A DNA stretch of 64,000 nt. Source: an uncultured Pelosinus sp. Lineage in GTDB: Bacteria > Bacillota > Negativicutes > UMGS1260. The notes under the pieces are model-generated. The model was not told the origin of the DNA. It did not search any database and was given only the letters and a program-made list of their open reading frames with translations. The stretch's first letter is position 1. Every line of letters begins with the position of its first letter. The stretch is taken from NCBI GenBank assembly GCA_900550105.1, contig URQW01000004.1, forward strand, positions 31,291 through 95,290, written 5' to 3'. Both the position numbers and the translations under genes were made by a program. Below are positions 15,557-24,419 of this stretch, in pieces.

Positions 15557-17731
15557 TTACTTACTGTCACCTAAGGAAGAATCATGGGACGATTCCCGTT
15601 CCTGCTGGTTATATAAGTCATAATAGCTGCCCTTACTTGCTATAAGATCTTCATGGGTTCCCGACTCTACGATCTGTCCATGATCCATCACAAAGATCTT
15701 GTGACAATGACGAACGGTAGAAAGTCGATGCGCAATCATAATCATCGTACGACCGGCAGCAATTTGGGCCAAATTATTCATAATAATTCGCTCAGACTCA
15801 TAATCCAGAGCGCTAGTGGCTTCATCAAAAATCAAGATTTTCGGATCGGTCATCAAAGCCCGGGCAATTGCAATGCGCTGCCGCTGTCCACCTGAAAGCA
15901 AAGCGCCACGCTCGCCGACAGGCGTATCATAGCCTTCAGGCAGTTGTTCAATAAATTCATGAGCGCCTGCCGCCTGTGCCACGCGCACAATATCTTCTAA
16001 GGTTGCATGGGGCGCGGCAACAGCAATATTTTCGCGAATGGAACCGCCAAATAGGAAGTTTTCCTGCAGCACTACACCGATCTGTCGCCGCAGCCACGCT
16101 GGTTCTACCTGTACAAGATCGACACCGTCAATCAACACACGGCCTGCTTCGGGCACATACAAACGCTGAATCAATTTTGTCAGCGTGCTTTTTCCGGAAC
16201 CGGAGCGACCTACAATCCCGATCGACTGCCCAGCAGCAATATGAAGTCCCACTTGTCGCAGCGTTTCACTGCCGTCTTTACGATAGCGAAAGGTCACACG
16301 ATCCAGCAGAATTTCGCCAGACAAAGCCGGTAGCGTTGTTCTAGCTGGATCAAAGGAAGGTTCCGGCGTTTCCCTCATAATATCGCCAAGGCGATCCACA
16401 GATACCATGGTCTGCTGGAATTGCTGCCACATACTGACAAGGCGGAGAATCGGTGCAATGACCTGGCCAGCCATCATTTGGAAGGCAATGAGTTCGCCGA
16501 CTGACAATTTTTCATCAAGGACGGCGTGAGCGCCCACCCACAAAATGGCGATCGTAAAGAGATTCTGTAGCAAGGTTCCTAAGTTTCCCGCTACATTGCC
16601 AACTTGTATAGCGGAAAAAGAAGCTTTGGCATAGCGGGCCAAAAGCCCTTCATACTTATCAATAAACTGTTTCTCTACAGCCATAGATTTAATCGTCTGA
16701 ATCCCCGTGACTGCTTCAATCAAAAAAGACTGATTTTCAGCACCAGCAAAAAACCGCTTATTCAAGCGATCTTTCAGAATCGGTGTCACAATGAGACTTA
16801 AGAGCAAATAAAGCGCCACTGTAATGCCTGTGACAATGCTCAGCATACCACTGTAGGCTACCATGACGGTCACATAAACGACGGCAAAGACCAGATCAAG
16901 CACGACAGTCAGAGCGGATCCAGTAATAAACTGTCGAATCGTATCAAGCTCCCTTACACGGGAAACTACATCACCAACTTGCCACGTTTCGAAATACTTG
17001 ATCGACAAAGTGGCGATCCGACGAAATAAATGACTGCCTAGCGTCACATCAATCTTATTCGTCGTATGAGTAAACAAGTAAGATCGAAGCGCCGTCATCC
17101 AGGACTGGAAAAAGCTGACGAGTACCATGCCAAGTAATAAAATATCAAGCGTTCCTGTACTATGATGTACCAGGACTTTATCAATGATAACCTGCATAAA
17201 TAACGGACTAGCCAAACCGAACAGTTGTAATAAAAAAGAAATAAGCAAAACTTGCAGGAAAAACCGTTTATACTTGGAAATGACCGGAATAAACCAGGAC
17301 AACCCAAACTGTGCGGCCTGTTCCTTGAGGCCATAGCGGCGTGCTAGTAGAATCATTTCGCCGCTCCAGACCTCGAAAAACTTATCAATCGTCACGGTAA
17401 AGGGCTGAGGCTGACAAGGATCATAAATGACAGCCTTTTGTCCGTCGCACTGCATCAGCAGGGCAAACGCGCCATTTTTTAAAATAGCAATCGCCGGAAG
17501 GGGAAGTTTTCCAATCACTTCCCTTGCGGGTCTGAGTAGCCGCGCTTTGAGGCTTAAATCGCGAGCTGCTCGCAGCAAAGTGACCGAATCCATGCCGCTA
17601 TTCGAAACAACATAGGCTCTGGCAAGCTGCTCCCGATCAGCGGCTATGCCCAAGAGTTGGGCCGCTCCGACCAGGCAGGCAAGACCTGTATCAATGGGGC
17701 GACCTGCTTTTTGTTCGCTATGATCTGCCAT
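15557..17731 (-). CDS. Type I secretion ABC exporter (HlyB family) with a degenerate C39-like domain, second copy
   Basis: Inner-membrane ATPase-permease that exports unfolded RTX proteins. Three parts: an N-terminal C39-like domain (about 1-140), a six-helix transmembrane domain (about 150-440), and a C-terminal ATPase with Walker A GRSGSGKST, signature LLSGGQRQR, Walker B ILIFDEATSALD and H-loop IAHRLST. The C39 domain lacks the catalytic Cys, and the His position reads GAF instead of GHF, so it cannot cleave a leader and probably docks the substrate, as in HlyB. Length of 724 is typical. It starts three bases after the HlyD stop. No outer-membrane TolC partner is encoded nearby. Confidence 0.93.
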   Translation of the reverse strand: MADHSEQKAGRPIDTGLACLVGAAQLLGIAADREQLARAYVVSNSGMDSVTLLRAARDLSLKARLLRPAREVIGKLPLPAIAILKNGAFALLMQCDGQKAVIYDPCQPQPFTVTIDKFFEVWSGEMILLARRYGLKEQAAQFGLSWFIPVISKYKRFFLQVLLISFLLQLFGLASPLFMQVIIDKVLVHHSTGTLDILLLGMVLVSFFQSWMTALRSYLFTHTTNKIDVTLGSHLFRRIATLSIKYFETWQVGDVVSRVRELDTIRQFITGSALTVVLDLVFAVVYVTVMVAYSGMLSIVTGITVALYLLLSLIVTPILKDRLNKRFFAGAENQSFLIEAVTGIQTIKSMAVEKQFIDKYEGLLARYAKASFSAIQVGNVAGNLGTLLQNLFTIAILWVGAHAVLDEKLSVGELIAFQMMAGQVIAPILRLVSMWQQFQQTMVSVDRLGDIMRETPEPSFDPARTTLPALSGEILLDRVTFRYRKDGSETLRQVGLHIAAGQSIGIVGRSGSGKSTLTKLIQRLYVPEAGRVLIDGVDLVQVEPAWLRRQIGVVLQENFLFGGSIRENIAVAAPHATLEDIVRVAQAAGAHEFIEQLPEGYDTPVGERGALLSGGQRQRIAIARALMTDPKILIFDEATSALDYESERIIMNNLAQIAAGRTMIMIAHRLSTVRHCHKIFVMDHGQIVESGTHEDLIASKGSYYDLYNQQERESSHDSSLGDSK

Positions 17732-17734
17732 AGT

Positions 17735-19096
17735 CTATCTCTCCCTTAATCCTTCACTTTGATACTTGCGGAACGGATCAAGGAAGAACTCCATAATTCG
17801 TTTTTCACGGATTTTAATTTCTGCCGTAACGGTCATACCTGGCGTAAGCGGCTGATTGGCATCATTGACAAGGACATGTCCTTGATCCATCGTCAACACG
17901 ACGCGGTACTTGCGGTCTCTTTCCTTATCCTTTTGATCCTCAATGGCATCAGGACTGATTTCTGATACAACAGCCGACAATGTGCCGTACTTTTGGAAAT
18001 TAAATGTGTCTACTTTCAAGGCGGCCGTCTGGCCGATTTTTACGAAGCCAATATCCTTATTAGCAACCCAAGCTTCTATTTCCAAGGTCGCGTCTTCCGG
18101 TACGATCGCCATGAGAGGCTGCGCTGCTGTTACAACACCACCGACCGTATGAATAGAAAGCTGACCAACACGACCATCAACCGGTGCTATAATACGGGCT
18201 AGACGATTCTTATCTTCCGCCTTTTTCAATTCTTCCGTATATTGCAAGAGCTGTTTGCGATCTTCTGTCAGCTTTGTATCAATATCTTTATCATAAGAAG
18301 CTGAGGAATTTAAGAGGCGCTGACGGCTTTCTTCCATAGTGGCCTGACTTTTGGCAATCTCACCATCCTGGGCAATAACACTCTGCTCCAAGCTCTTGCG
18401 TTTTGCTCTTTGCTCTAACAATTGAAAATAAGCCACAGCATTTTGCTGATACAGCGTTTCACTGCGTTCTTCCATTTCTCTGGCAACTTCGAGCTGCTGA
18501 GCGTAATTTTCCCGATTTGCCTGAGCAGCCGCATAAGCCGCCGCACTTTGTTGAATCGTTGCTTGGCCTTCACCTAGCTTGGCCTGCCGTTCCATGAGCC
18601 AACTCTGATACAAACTCACCTGAGCAGCTAAATCCTTCGGATCAAGATCAGGCGACGTAGGTGGCGAGAAGGAGCTACCCGTTTTTTGGGCCATCAAACG
18701 AGCTATTTCGAGATTATAATAAGCAATCTGTTTGCGAATACTAGCTAAGTCCGCTTCTGACACCGTTCTATCCAGTTCTACCAGGACATCGCCTTTTTTC
18801 ACAGTCTGTCCTTCTTGTACGTAAATCTGGCGAATCACACCTTTGTCTTCCGCCTGAATCACCTTTACCTGACCAGATGGAATGACTTTGCCGTTAGCCA
18901 CAGCTACTTCATCGACATGGCCAAGAAAAGACCAAAGTAACGCCGCTGCGAGCAGCACCATCAGTGAGAAAAGCAGCAAACGGCCTACTGGCGATGGCGG
19001 CGTTTCCGTCACTTCTAGTACAGCCGGCAAAAATTCTACTTCATCACGGGTCAGCTCATCTTGCTTTTTGGGGAAAATCCATTTTTTCCAATTCAT
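17735..19096 (-). CDS. Type I secretion periplasmic adaptor (HlyD family membrane fusion protein)
   Basis: Bridges the inner-membrane ABC exporter and an outer-membrane channel. It has a short cytoplasmic N-terminus, one transmembrane helix at about residues 40-60, a lipoyl-like half motif (GQVKVIQAEDKGVIRQI, then VKKGDVLVELD), a long alpha-helical coiled coil of about 200 residues rich in Gln, Glu and Ala, the second lipoyl half (IIAPVDGRVGQL) and a beta-barrel region, ending in the family tail GMTVTAEIKI. Length of 453 is typical for HlyD/LapC. It sits between two HlyB-like genes, with gaps of one and three bases, so all three form one operon. Either or both exporters could use it. Confidence 0.94.
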   Translation of the reverse strand: MNWKKWIFPKKQDELTRDEVEFLPAVLEVTETPPSPVGRLLLFSLMVLLAAALLWSFLGHVDEVAVANGKVIPSGQVKVIQAEDKGVIRQIYVQEGQTVKKGDVLVELDRTVSEADLASIRKQIAYYNLEIARLMAQKTGSSFSPPTSPDLDPKDLAAQVSLYQSWLMERQAKLGEGQATIQQSAAAYAAAQANRENYAQQLEVAREMEERSETLYQQNAVAYFQLLEQRAKRKSLEQSVIAQDGEIAKSQATMEESRQRLLNSSASYDKDIDTKLTEDRKQLLQYTEELKKAEDKNRLARIIAPVDGRVGQLSIHTVGGVVTAAQPLMAIVPEDATLEIEAWVANKDIGFVKIGQTAALKVDTFNFQKYGTLSAVVSEISPDAIEDQKDKERDRKYRVVLTMDQGHVLVNDANQPLTPGMTVTAEIKIREKRIMEFFLDPFRKYQSEGLRER

Positions 19097-19097
19097 A

Positions 19098-21224
19098 TTA
19101 TCCCTCTTGTTGTAAATATAAATGATAATATAAGCCCTGCAAAGCCATCAACTGGTCATGAGTACCAGCTTCAACCAGACGGCCGTGATCTAATACTGCA
19201 ATGGCGTCAAAATTCTGTACTGTCGAAAGGCGATGAGCAATCATAAAGAAGGTGCGCCCAGCGCATATCTGTCCGAGATGATCCATAATGATCCGTTCCG
19301 ACTCATAATCAAGGGCGCTAGTAGCTTCATCAAAAATCAACACACGCGGATTAATCAAGAGTGCTCTGGCAATAGCAACCCGCTGACGTTGACCGCCAGA
19401 CAGGGAAGCTCCCCGCTCACCCACTTTCGTATCATACCCCTCAGGCAATTCCAGAATAAATTCATGGGCACCAGCAATCTGCGCTGCCGCAATGACTTCA
19501 CTCATAGACGCACTAGGCCGACTCAGGGCGATATTGTCACGAACGCTCCCATTGAAGAGATAGTTTTCCTGGAGGACTACGCCAATCTGACTGCGTAGCC
19601 AATACGGCGGCACTGTGGCAATATCCATTCCATCGACTAACACGCGACCGCTGTCAGGTATGTACATATGCTGAATGAGTTTCGTCAGCGTACTCTTCCC
19701 AGAGCCAGAGCGTCCCACAATTCCTACCTTGGCGCCAGGAGGCACCTGAAAAGAAATATTCTCAAGTACAGGCGGCAAGTCTAAGCGATAGCGAAAAGCA
19801 ATATTTTCAAAGACAATCTCGCCCCGTAAGGGAGGCGCGTCAGGTCGAACCGGCGCCAAGACTGGCTCTGCCTTTGTATTTAAAATATCACTAAGACGCT
19901 CCATCGACAAAGCAGACTGCTGAACCTGCTGCCACATGCCGATGAGTGTCAATAGCGGCGAAGTGGCCTGTGCCGCTAGCATCTGAAAGGCAATAAACTG
20001 ACCGAGAGTCATTTTGCCGTCCATGACGAGATGACCACCGACCCAGAGAATACTCATGGACGATAAAACCTGAATGACAGAAGCGCCGCCGTTAATCCCA
20101 ATTCCGAGCTTTGCCGTATCAAAGGTTTTACCTACATAGCGGGCTAGCAAATTCTCCCACTTATGAACAAACTGCGGTTCCAAGGCCAAAGCCTTGATGG
20201 TATGCATACCAGTCACGGCTTCGACGAGAAAGGCATTGTTTGCCGCGCCAGCTTCCCACATGGTTTCAAGCCGTTTTTGGTACAAGGGCGTCACAAAAAC
20301 ATTCATGGCGAGATAAAAAGGAACTACCGCCAAGGCAACCCAAGTTAACAGCGGACTAAAGGTAAACATAACGGCAATAAAGACCACAGAAAAAATCACA
20401 TCTAAGATGACCGTAATTGCCGTACCTGTCAAAAACTCACGAATGCTGGCAAGAGCACCCACACGCATCATCGTATCGCCCACACGGCGGTGCTCAAAGT
20501 AAGGCATTGGCAGGGCCGACAAGTGGCGAAACAGCCTTGTCCCTAAAATAACATCAAGCTTATTCGTCGTATGAGTCAATATGTAGGTACGTAAGATGCC
20601 CAAACCACATTGAAAGACACTTAACACCAAAAGAACCAGAGCTAAGATATCGAGGGTCGAGACACCATTATTGCCAATGACTTTATCGACAATAACCTGC
20701 GTAAATAGAGGGACGACCACCCCAAAGAGCTGCAAGAAGAATGAAGCGGCAAAAACTTCCGCAAAATACTGTTTATAATGCATAATAACAGCATAAAACC
20801 ATTTGAGATTGTATTTACGAATGACTCGCTGCCAATCAAACTTGCGTGTAAAGAGTAGCAGCTCACCTGTCCATTCAGCAGCAAACTCTTCCACTGGAAC
20901 TGCTACAGGTTTTTCTTGTAATGGATCTGATACAAAAACATGTTTCTCGTTGTTCCAACCGACAACGACAAAATGCCCGTCTTTCATACGGGCAATAGCT
21001 GGTATAGGTATACCAGGCAATTCTTCGATTTTTACCCGTTTTGCTTGGGCCTGAAAACGATAATCCTTGGCAAGCTTCTGTAAGAAAAGCAGCGCCTCTT
21101 CTCCCTGCCAGCGGGCCGCTAAAATTTCCGGCTCCACTTTCACCTCTAGATAAGAAGCCGCAATCGAAAAACAAGTCAAGGCTGTCTTCTCTTGGGGACT
21201 CATTTCATTTCGTTTCGTTTGCAA
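19098..21224 (-). CDS. Type I secretion ABC exporter (HlyB family) with a degenerate C39-like domain, first copy
   Basis: Paralogue of the exporter at the end of this operon, with the same three-part layout: C39-like domain (about 1-135), transmembrane domain, and ATPase (Walker A GRSGSGKST, signature SLSGGQRQR, Walker B VLIFDEATSALD, H-loop IAHRLST). In its C39 domain the His-containing GHFVVV and the VSDP motif remain but the catalytic Cys is missing, the pattern of an HlyB-type docking domain. I accept a TTG start at 21224 because GAGG lies eight bases upstream; the next Met is residue 8. Two HlyB-like proteins with one adaptor may form a heterodimer or serve different substrates. Confidence 0.93.
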   Translation of the reverse strand: MQTKRNEMSPQEKTALTCFSIAASYLEVKVEPEILAARWQGEEALLFLQKLAKDYRFQAQAKRVKIEELPGIPIPAIARMKDGHFVVVGWNNEKHVFVSDPLQEKPVAVPVEEFAAEWTGELLLFTRKFDWQRVIRKYNLKWFYAVIMHYKQYFAEVFAASFFLQLFGVVVPLFTQVIVDKVIGNNGVSTLDILALVLLVLSVFQCGLGILRTYILTHTTNKLDVILGTRLFRHLSALPMPYFEHRRVGDTMMRVGALASIREFLTGTAITVILDVIFSVVFIAVMFTFSPLLTWVALAVVPFYLAMNVFVTPLYQKRLETMWEAGAANNAFLVEAVTGMHTIKALALEPQFVHKWENLLARYVGKTFDTAKLGIGINGGASVIQVLSSMSILWVGGHLVMDGKMTLGQFIAFQMLAAQATSPLLTLIGMWQQVQQSALSMERLSDILNTKAEPVLAPVRPDAPPLRGEIVFENIAFRYRLDLPPVLENISFQVPPGAKVGIVGRSGSGKSTLTKLIQHMYIPDSGRVLVDGMDIATVPPYWLRSQIGVVLQENYLFNGSVRDNIALSRPSASMSEVIAAAQIAGAHEFILELPEGYDTKVGERGASLSGGQRQRVAIARALLINPRVLIFDEATSALDYESERIIMDHLGQICAGRTFFMIAHRLSTVQNFDAIAVLDHGRLVEAGTHDQLMALQGLYYHLYLQQEG

Positions 21225-21263
21225 TGTTCATACCTCATTGATGAATTTTACTCACTAGTTCTT

Positions 21264-21292
21264 ATTATGGCAGAAATTAGTCTTATGGTCAA
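21264..21292 (-). promoter_or_regulatory. Promoter of the type I secretion operon
   Basis: On the minus strand TTGACC (21287-21292) and CATAAT (21264-21269) are 17 bases apart, five of six matches in each box. The -35 box overlaps the T-run of the terminator of the RTX gene upstream, so the transporter operon can be transcribed independently of its neighbour. Confidence 0.7.
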
Positions 21293-21293
21293 T

Positions 21294-21329
21294 AAAGAAA
21301 AGAGGCGCAGCCCTTAGGCCACACCTCTT
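21294..21329 (-). terminator. Rho-independent terminator after the 904-residue RTX gene
   Basis: On the minus strand a 13-bp stem forms with three G-U pairs, closing around a short loop and followed by TTCTTTATT. The same sequence on the plus strand has A-C mismatches, so it terminates only in the gene's direction. Confidence 0.8.
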
Positions 21330-21356
21330 CATAAACATCACTTAAGCAATAATTGT

Positions 21357-24071
21357 TTATGCTTTTACCAATTGGTAAGTTCCTTGTACATTCGACACTT
21401 TATAAGTGTTGTCAGTTGTTTGTTTTGTTCCCAAAACAAAAGTATTTACGCTAGTCGTAGCGTCCCAACCAGTAATTTTCAAAGAATCAGAACCAATAGT
21501 CAGCGTTAAGTCTGCAGCACCTACGGCACTTAATTTCACATCAGATGCAGTCAGGCCATTTGTATAAAGCATAACTTTATCTGTTTTATCGCTACCATTA
21601 GCAGTAATTGTATCAGTACCGTCACCAGCACCAAAATAGAATACATCAGCGCCTTTACCACCAGTCAAAGTATCAGTACCTGCACCGCCCCAAATCAAAG
21701 CGCCACCGTCTCCAGCTACAATTGTATTGGCAGCACTATTACCACGAAGAGTATCGCTACCTGCACCGCCTTTGATATTGTTGATACCTTGATATTTAGC
21801 TGTGTCATACAAGCTGATTGTTACACCAGCAGTCTGAGCAGTAGCGTCAATAACGTCACCTTGTCCTGCAGTAGCACCTGTTACGGCTACATACGCTAAA
21901 GCTTTTGCATCATATTTCACAGCAGAAGTAGTACTTGCAGCAGCCACTACATCAAAGCCAGTGTTATCTGTCGTAGCAAAGGTCGGACGAACTGTTGATG
22001 CTGCATAGCCAGCTACGGTCAGTTTGCTTGCACTACTATCGCCTTTAAACGATACAGTAAGATCGGTACCATCATTAGCAAATACCAAATCGGTTGCTTT
22101 TGCACTATAAAGCTTAACTAAATCTTCTTTACCATAGCTATCCACTTTCACAGTACCATCGCCAGCACCGAAGAAGTACGTATCAGCTACGCCATCATCT
22201 ACACCAGTAGTTCCACCGGAAAGAACACTATTTACAGCTCCTTTTCCAGCCCACAACTGATCACTACCGCCGCCACCAATTAAGGTGCTAGTTTTTCCAG
22301 CAACACCGCGAAGAATATCATTACCAGAGCCACCAGTAGCATTCAAAATACCGCTATATTTTGTAGTATCGCCTAAAGTAGCTGTGATACCCGTGGATAC
22401 TGCAGACGCATCCAGCGTTCCAACTGCTGTATCAAGATAAAAGCCAGCTTTAGCATCATATTTTTCCGCTGCATTAGTTCCCTTTACTACAGTAAAACCA
22501 GCATTGTCTTTCGTAACGAAAGTTACAGAAGGTTTTGCATTAAAGTCAACAATATCAAGACTATCTGTCGAATTGTTTTTAAAAGTTACTTTAAGACCTG
22601 CAGCTGCATCATCAGCAAACACAAGATCCGCTACATTAACATTGTATAATTTAACGACATCTTTACCGCCATTACCAGTTACAGCATCAACACCATCGCC
22701 TGAACCAAAGAAGAAAGTATCATCGCCAGTACCGCCTTTTAATGTATCAGTACCACCTACACCGCCCCACAACTGATTACCGTTGGTATTAAGAGATGCA
22801 TCTAGAACACTCGATTTAAAGCCACCTACACCGCGAAGAATATCACCAGCAGTACTAGCAGCGCTCGTTACTTTTACGATGTTAGAGTACTTTGTCGTAT
22901 CATAGAGAGTAACCGTATCTCCCTTACCATCTGTTGTAAGAACAGTACTTCCATCTGAGTTGCCAACATATTTTTGAATTTTGGCATCATAGGTAATAGC
23001 AGCACCTACGCCGACTTTAAATCCAGCAGCATTATCACTAGTGACGAATGTAGGTTGAGTTGCAGCTGTTGACCAGTCAGCAATAACTAATTTGTCAGCA
23101 GTATTTCCGTTAAACGTTACTTCTAAGGTTGCACCAACGCTAGTAAATGTAACATCAGAAGCTTTTACATTATAAAGTTTAATGGTATCTTTACCGCTAT
23201 TTGCACCACCAAGTGTAACGGTATCAGTACCGTCACCAGTACCAAAGTAGAAAGTATCATCGCCCTTTCCACCTTTGAGCGTATCATTTCCAGCTTTACC
23301 CCAAATTAAATTATTACCCGTACTAGCAGAATAATCAATTGTATTATTGCCTGCATCACCACGAACAATATCAGCGTATGCCGTTCCGCCTTTTACATTC
23401 GTAACGTTTTTAAATTTAGTTGTATCTGACAAATCAATAGTAACAGCATTTACAGCAGAAGAATCATCTACAGTATTTGCAGTAGTTGCTTTGCCACCAT
23501 CAACAAACTTTTCAGTGCCGTAATATTTAATTACATCGTCACCGTCTAAGCCAACAACATATGCTCCGGCAGCAGCGGCAGCACTACCAGCATCAATAGT
23601 ATTGCCCGCATTATCTTTACCAAATACAAATTTACCATTATCTGCAGTCACAAAATCTTTAACGAATGCACTCAAATCCGTGAAAGGAGCAGCTCCATGC
23701 AGTGTAATGCTATTATTGGCATCTAATGAAACAACAACATCGCCACCACCAGTCAGAGAAAAACTTAGCTGACTTGCATTTACATTACCAAATTTAATTG
23801 TTTGCTTTGTTGGGTCAAAACCATTAATTGTATCTTTGCCTTCACCAGCATTATATACAACTATGTCTTTACCACTACCAACACCAAATTTAATGGTATC
23901 GTCGCCACTCAAACCATGAATCGTCGTACCATCAGCAGTATTATTACTTACATCAATTGTATTAGCGCTCGAATCGCCCCATACTTCTAGAGCAACTGCA
24001 GCGTCACCAACTACACTCGTGTAATTATGAGTACCAGAATCAACCGCCACTTGTTTCAATGTTGTTGCCAT
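21357..24071 (-). CDS. Repetitive RTX protein, candidate S-layer or major surface protein (904 aa)
   Basis: Predicted substrate of the adjacent type I system; no Sec signal peptide is present. An N-terminal region (about 1-200) with WGDSSANTIDVSNN and GLSGDDTIKFG is followed by four repeats starting near residues 210, 387, 564 and 751, a period of about 177. Each runs: DTTKY-type start, RTX nonapeptides (GGKGDDTFYFGTGDGTD), a PF06594-like block (KDTIKLYNVKASDVTF, then a DW or DF pair), TFVTSDNAGF, and YDAK. The last repeat ends the protein at LVKA. I see no Cys and it is rich in Ala, Thr, Gly, Asp, as in RsaA-like S-layer proteins. Strong ribosome binding site (AAGGGGG), long leader and own terminator suggest abundant expression. 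The S-layer role is inference; a calcium-dependent adhesin is the alternative. Confidence 0.85.
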   Translation of the reverse strand: MATTLKQVAVDSGTHNYTSVVGDAAVALEVWGDSSANTIDVSNNTADGTTIHGLSGDDTIKFGVGSGKDIVVYNAGEGKDTINGFDPTKQTIKFGNVNASQLSFSLTGGGDVVVSLDANNSITLHGAAPFTDLSAFVKDFVTADNGKFVFGKDNAGNTIDAGSAAAAAGAYVVGLDGDDVIKYYGTEKFVDGGKATTANTVDDSSAVNAVTIDLSDTTKFKNVTNVKGGTAYADIVRGDAGNNTIDYSASTGNNLIWGKAGNDTLKGGKGDDTFYFGTGDGTDTVTLGGANSGKDTIKLYNVKASDVTFTSVGATLEVTFNGNTADKLVIADWSTAATQPTFVTSDNAAGFKVGVGAAITYDAKIQKYVGNSDGSTVLTTDGKGDTVTLYDTTKYSNIVKVTSAASTAGDILRGVGGFKSSVLDASLNTNGNQLWGGVGGTDTLKGGTGDDTFFFGSGDGVDAVTGNGGKDVVKLYNVNVADLVFADDAAAGLKVTFKNNSTDSLDIVDFNAKPSVTFVTKDNAGFTVVKGTNAAEKYDAKAGFYLDTAVGTLDASAVSTGITATLGDTTKYSGILNATGGSGNDILRGVAGKTSTLIGGGGSDQLWAGKGAVNSVLSGGTTGVDDGVADTYFFGAGDGTVKVDSYGKEDLVKLYSAKATDLVFANDGTDLTVSFKGDSSASKLTVAGYAASTVRPTFATTDNTGFDVVAAASTTSAVKYDAKALAYVAVTGATAGQGDVIDATAQTAGVTISLYDTAKYQGINNIKGGAGSDTLRGNSAANTIVAGDGGALIWGGAGTDTLTGGKGADVFYFGAGDGTDTITANGSDKTDKVMLYTNGLTASDVKLSAVGAADLTLTIGSDSLKITGWDATTSVNTFVLGTKQTTDNTYKVSNVQGTYQLVKA

Positions 24072-24216
24072 CTTATAAAAGCCCCCTTGTTTTTATCTGT
24101 TTTGTGTAAAAATATGATAGCAGAATCTCATAAAAAGATATGAGCCTGTAACATTCCCCCTTTGCCCGACTGAAATGGCGCATGGTTTTTGACTGTTTTT
24201 GTCACAATGTATTCTT

Positions 24217-24225
24217 ATTATATCA
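24217..24225 (-). promoter_or_regulatory. Extended -10 promoter candidate for the 904-residue RTX gene
   Basis: The minus strand reads TGATATAAT, an extended -10 element with no good -35. Transcription would begin near 24210 and give a leader of about 140 bases, including a short hairpin at 24128-24144. Confidence 0.5.
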
Positions 24226-24270
24226 TGCGCCTATGGCAAATAAAAGGTAAAACTGAAAATTTATCCAGAC

Positions 24271-24306
24271 CAATTGGCAGGGTGCGCGCTTTCTCCCTGC
24301 CAATTG
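24271..24306. repeat. Perfect 12-bp inverted repeat upstream of the RTX gene
   Basis: CAATTGGCAGGG (24271-24282) and CCCTGCCAATTG (24295-24306) flank a 12-base loop. Neither strand has a T-run after it, so it is not a typical terminator. It lies about 46 bases upstream of the RTX -10 element and about 115 bases past the stop of the SGNH-like gene. The rest of the 24072-24419 gap is the RTX promoter and leader plus a T-rich tract at 24368-24420. Confidence 0.6.
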
Positions 24307-24419
24307 CTGGATTCCAGAGAAATTCCAGTTTTATTAGTATTTCACTTCTACACAAGTGCAAATTTTCCTTTTTTTTCTCGTATTTTTTTTATTTTTTTAA
24401 GGTTTTTTCTAGATTTTTT

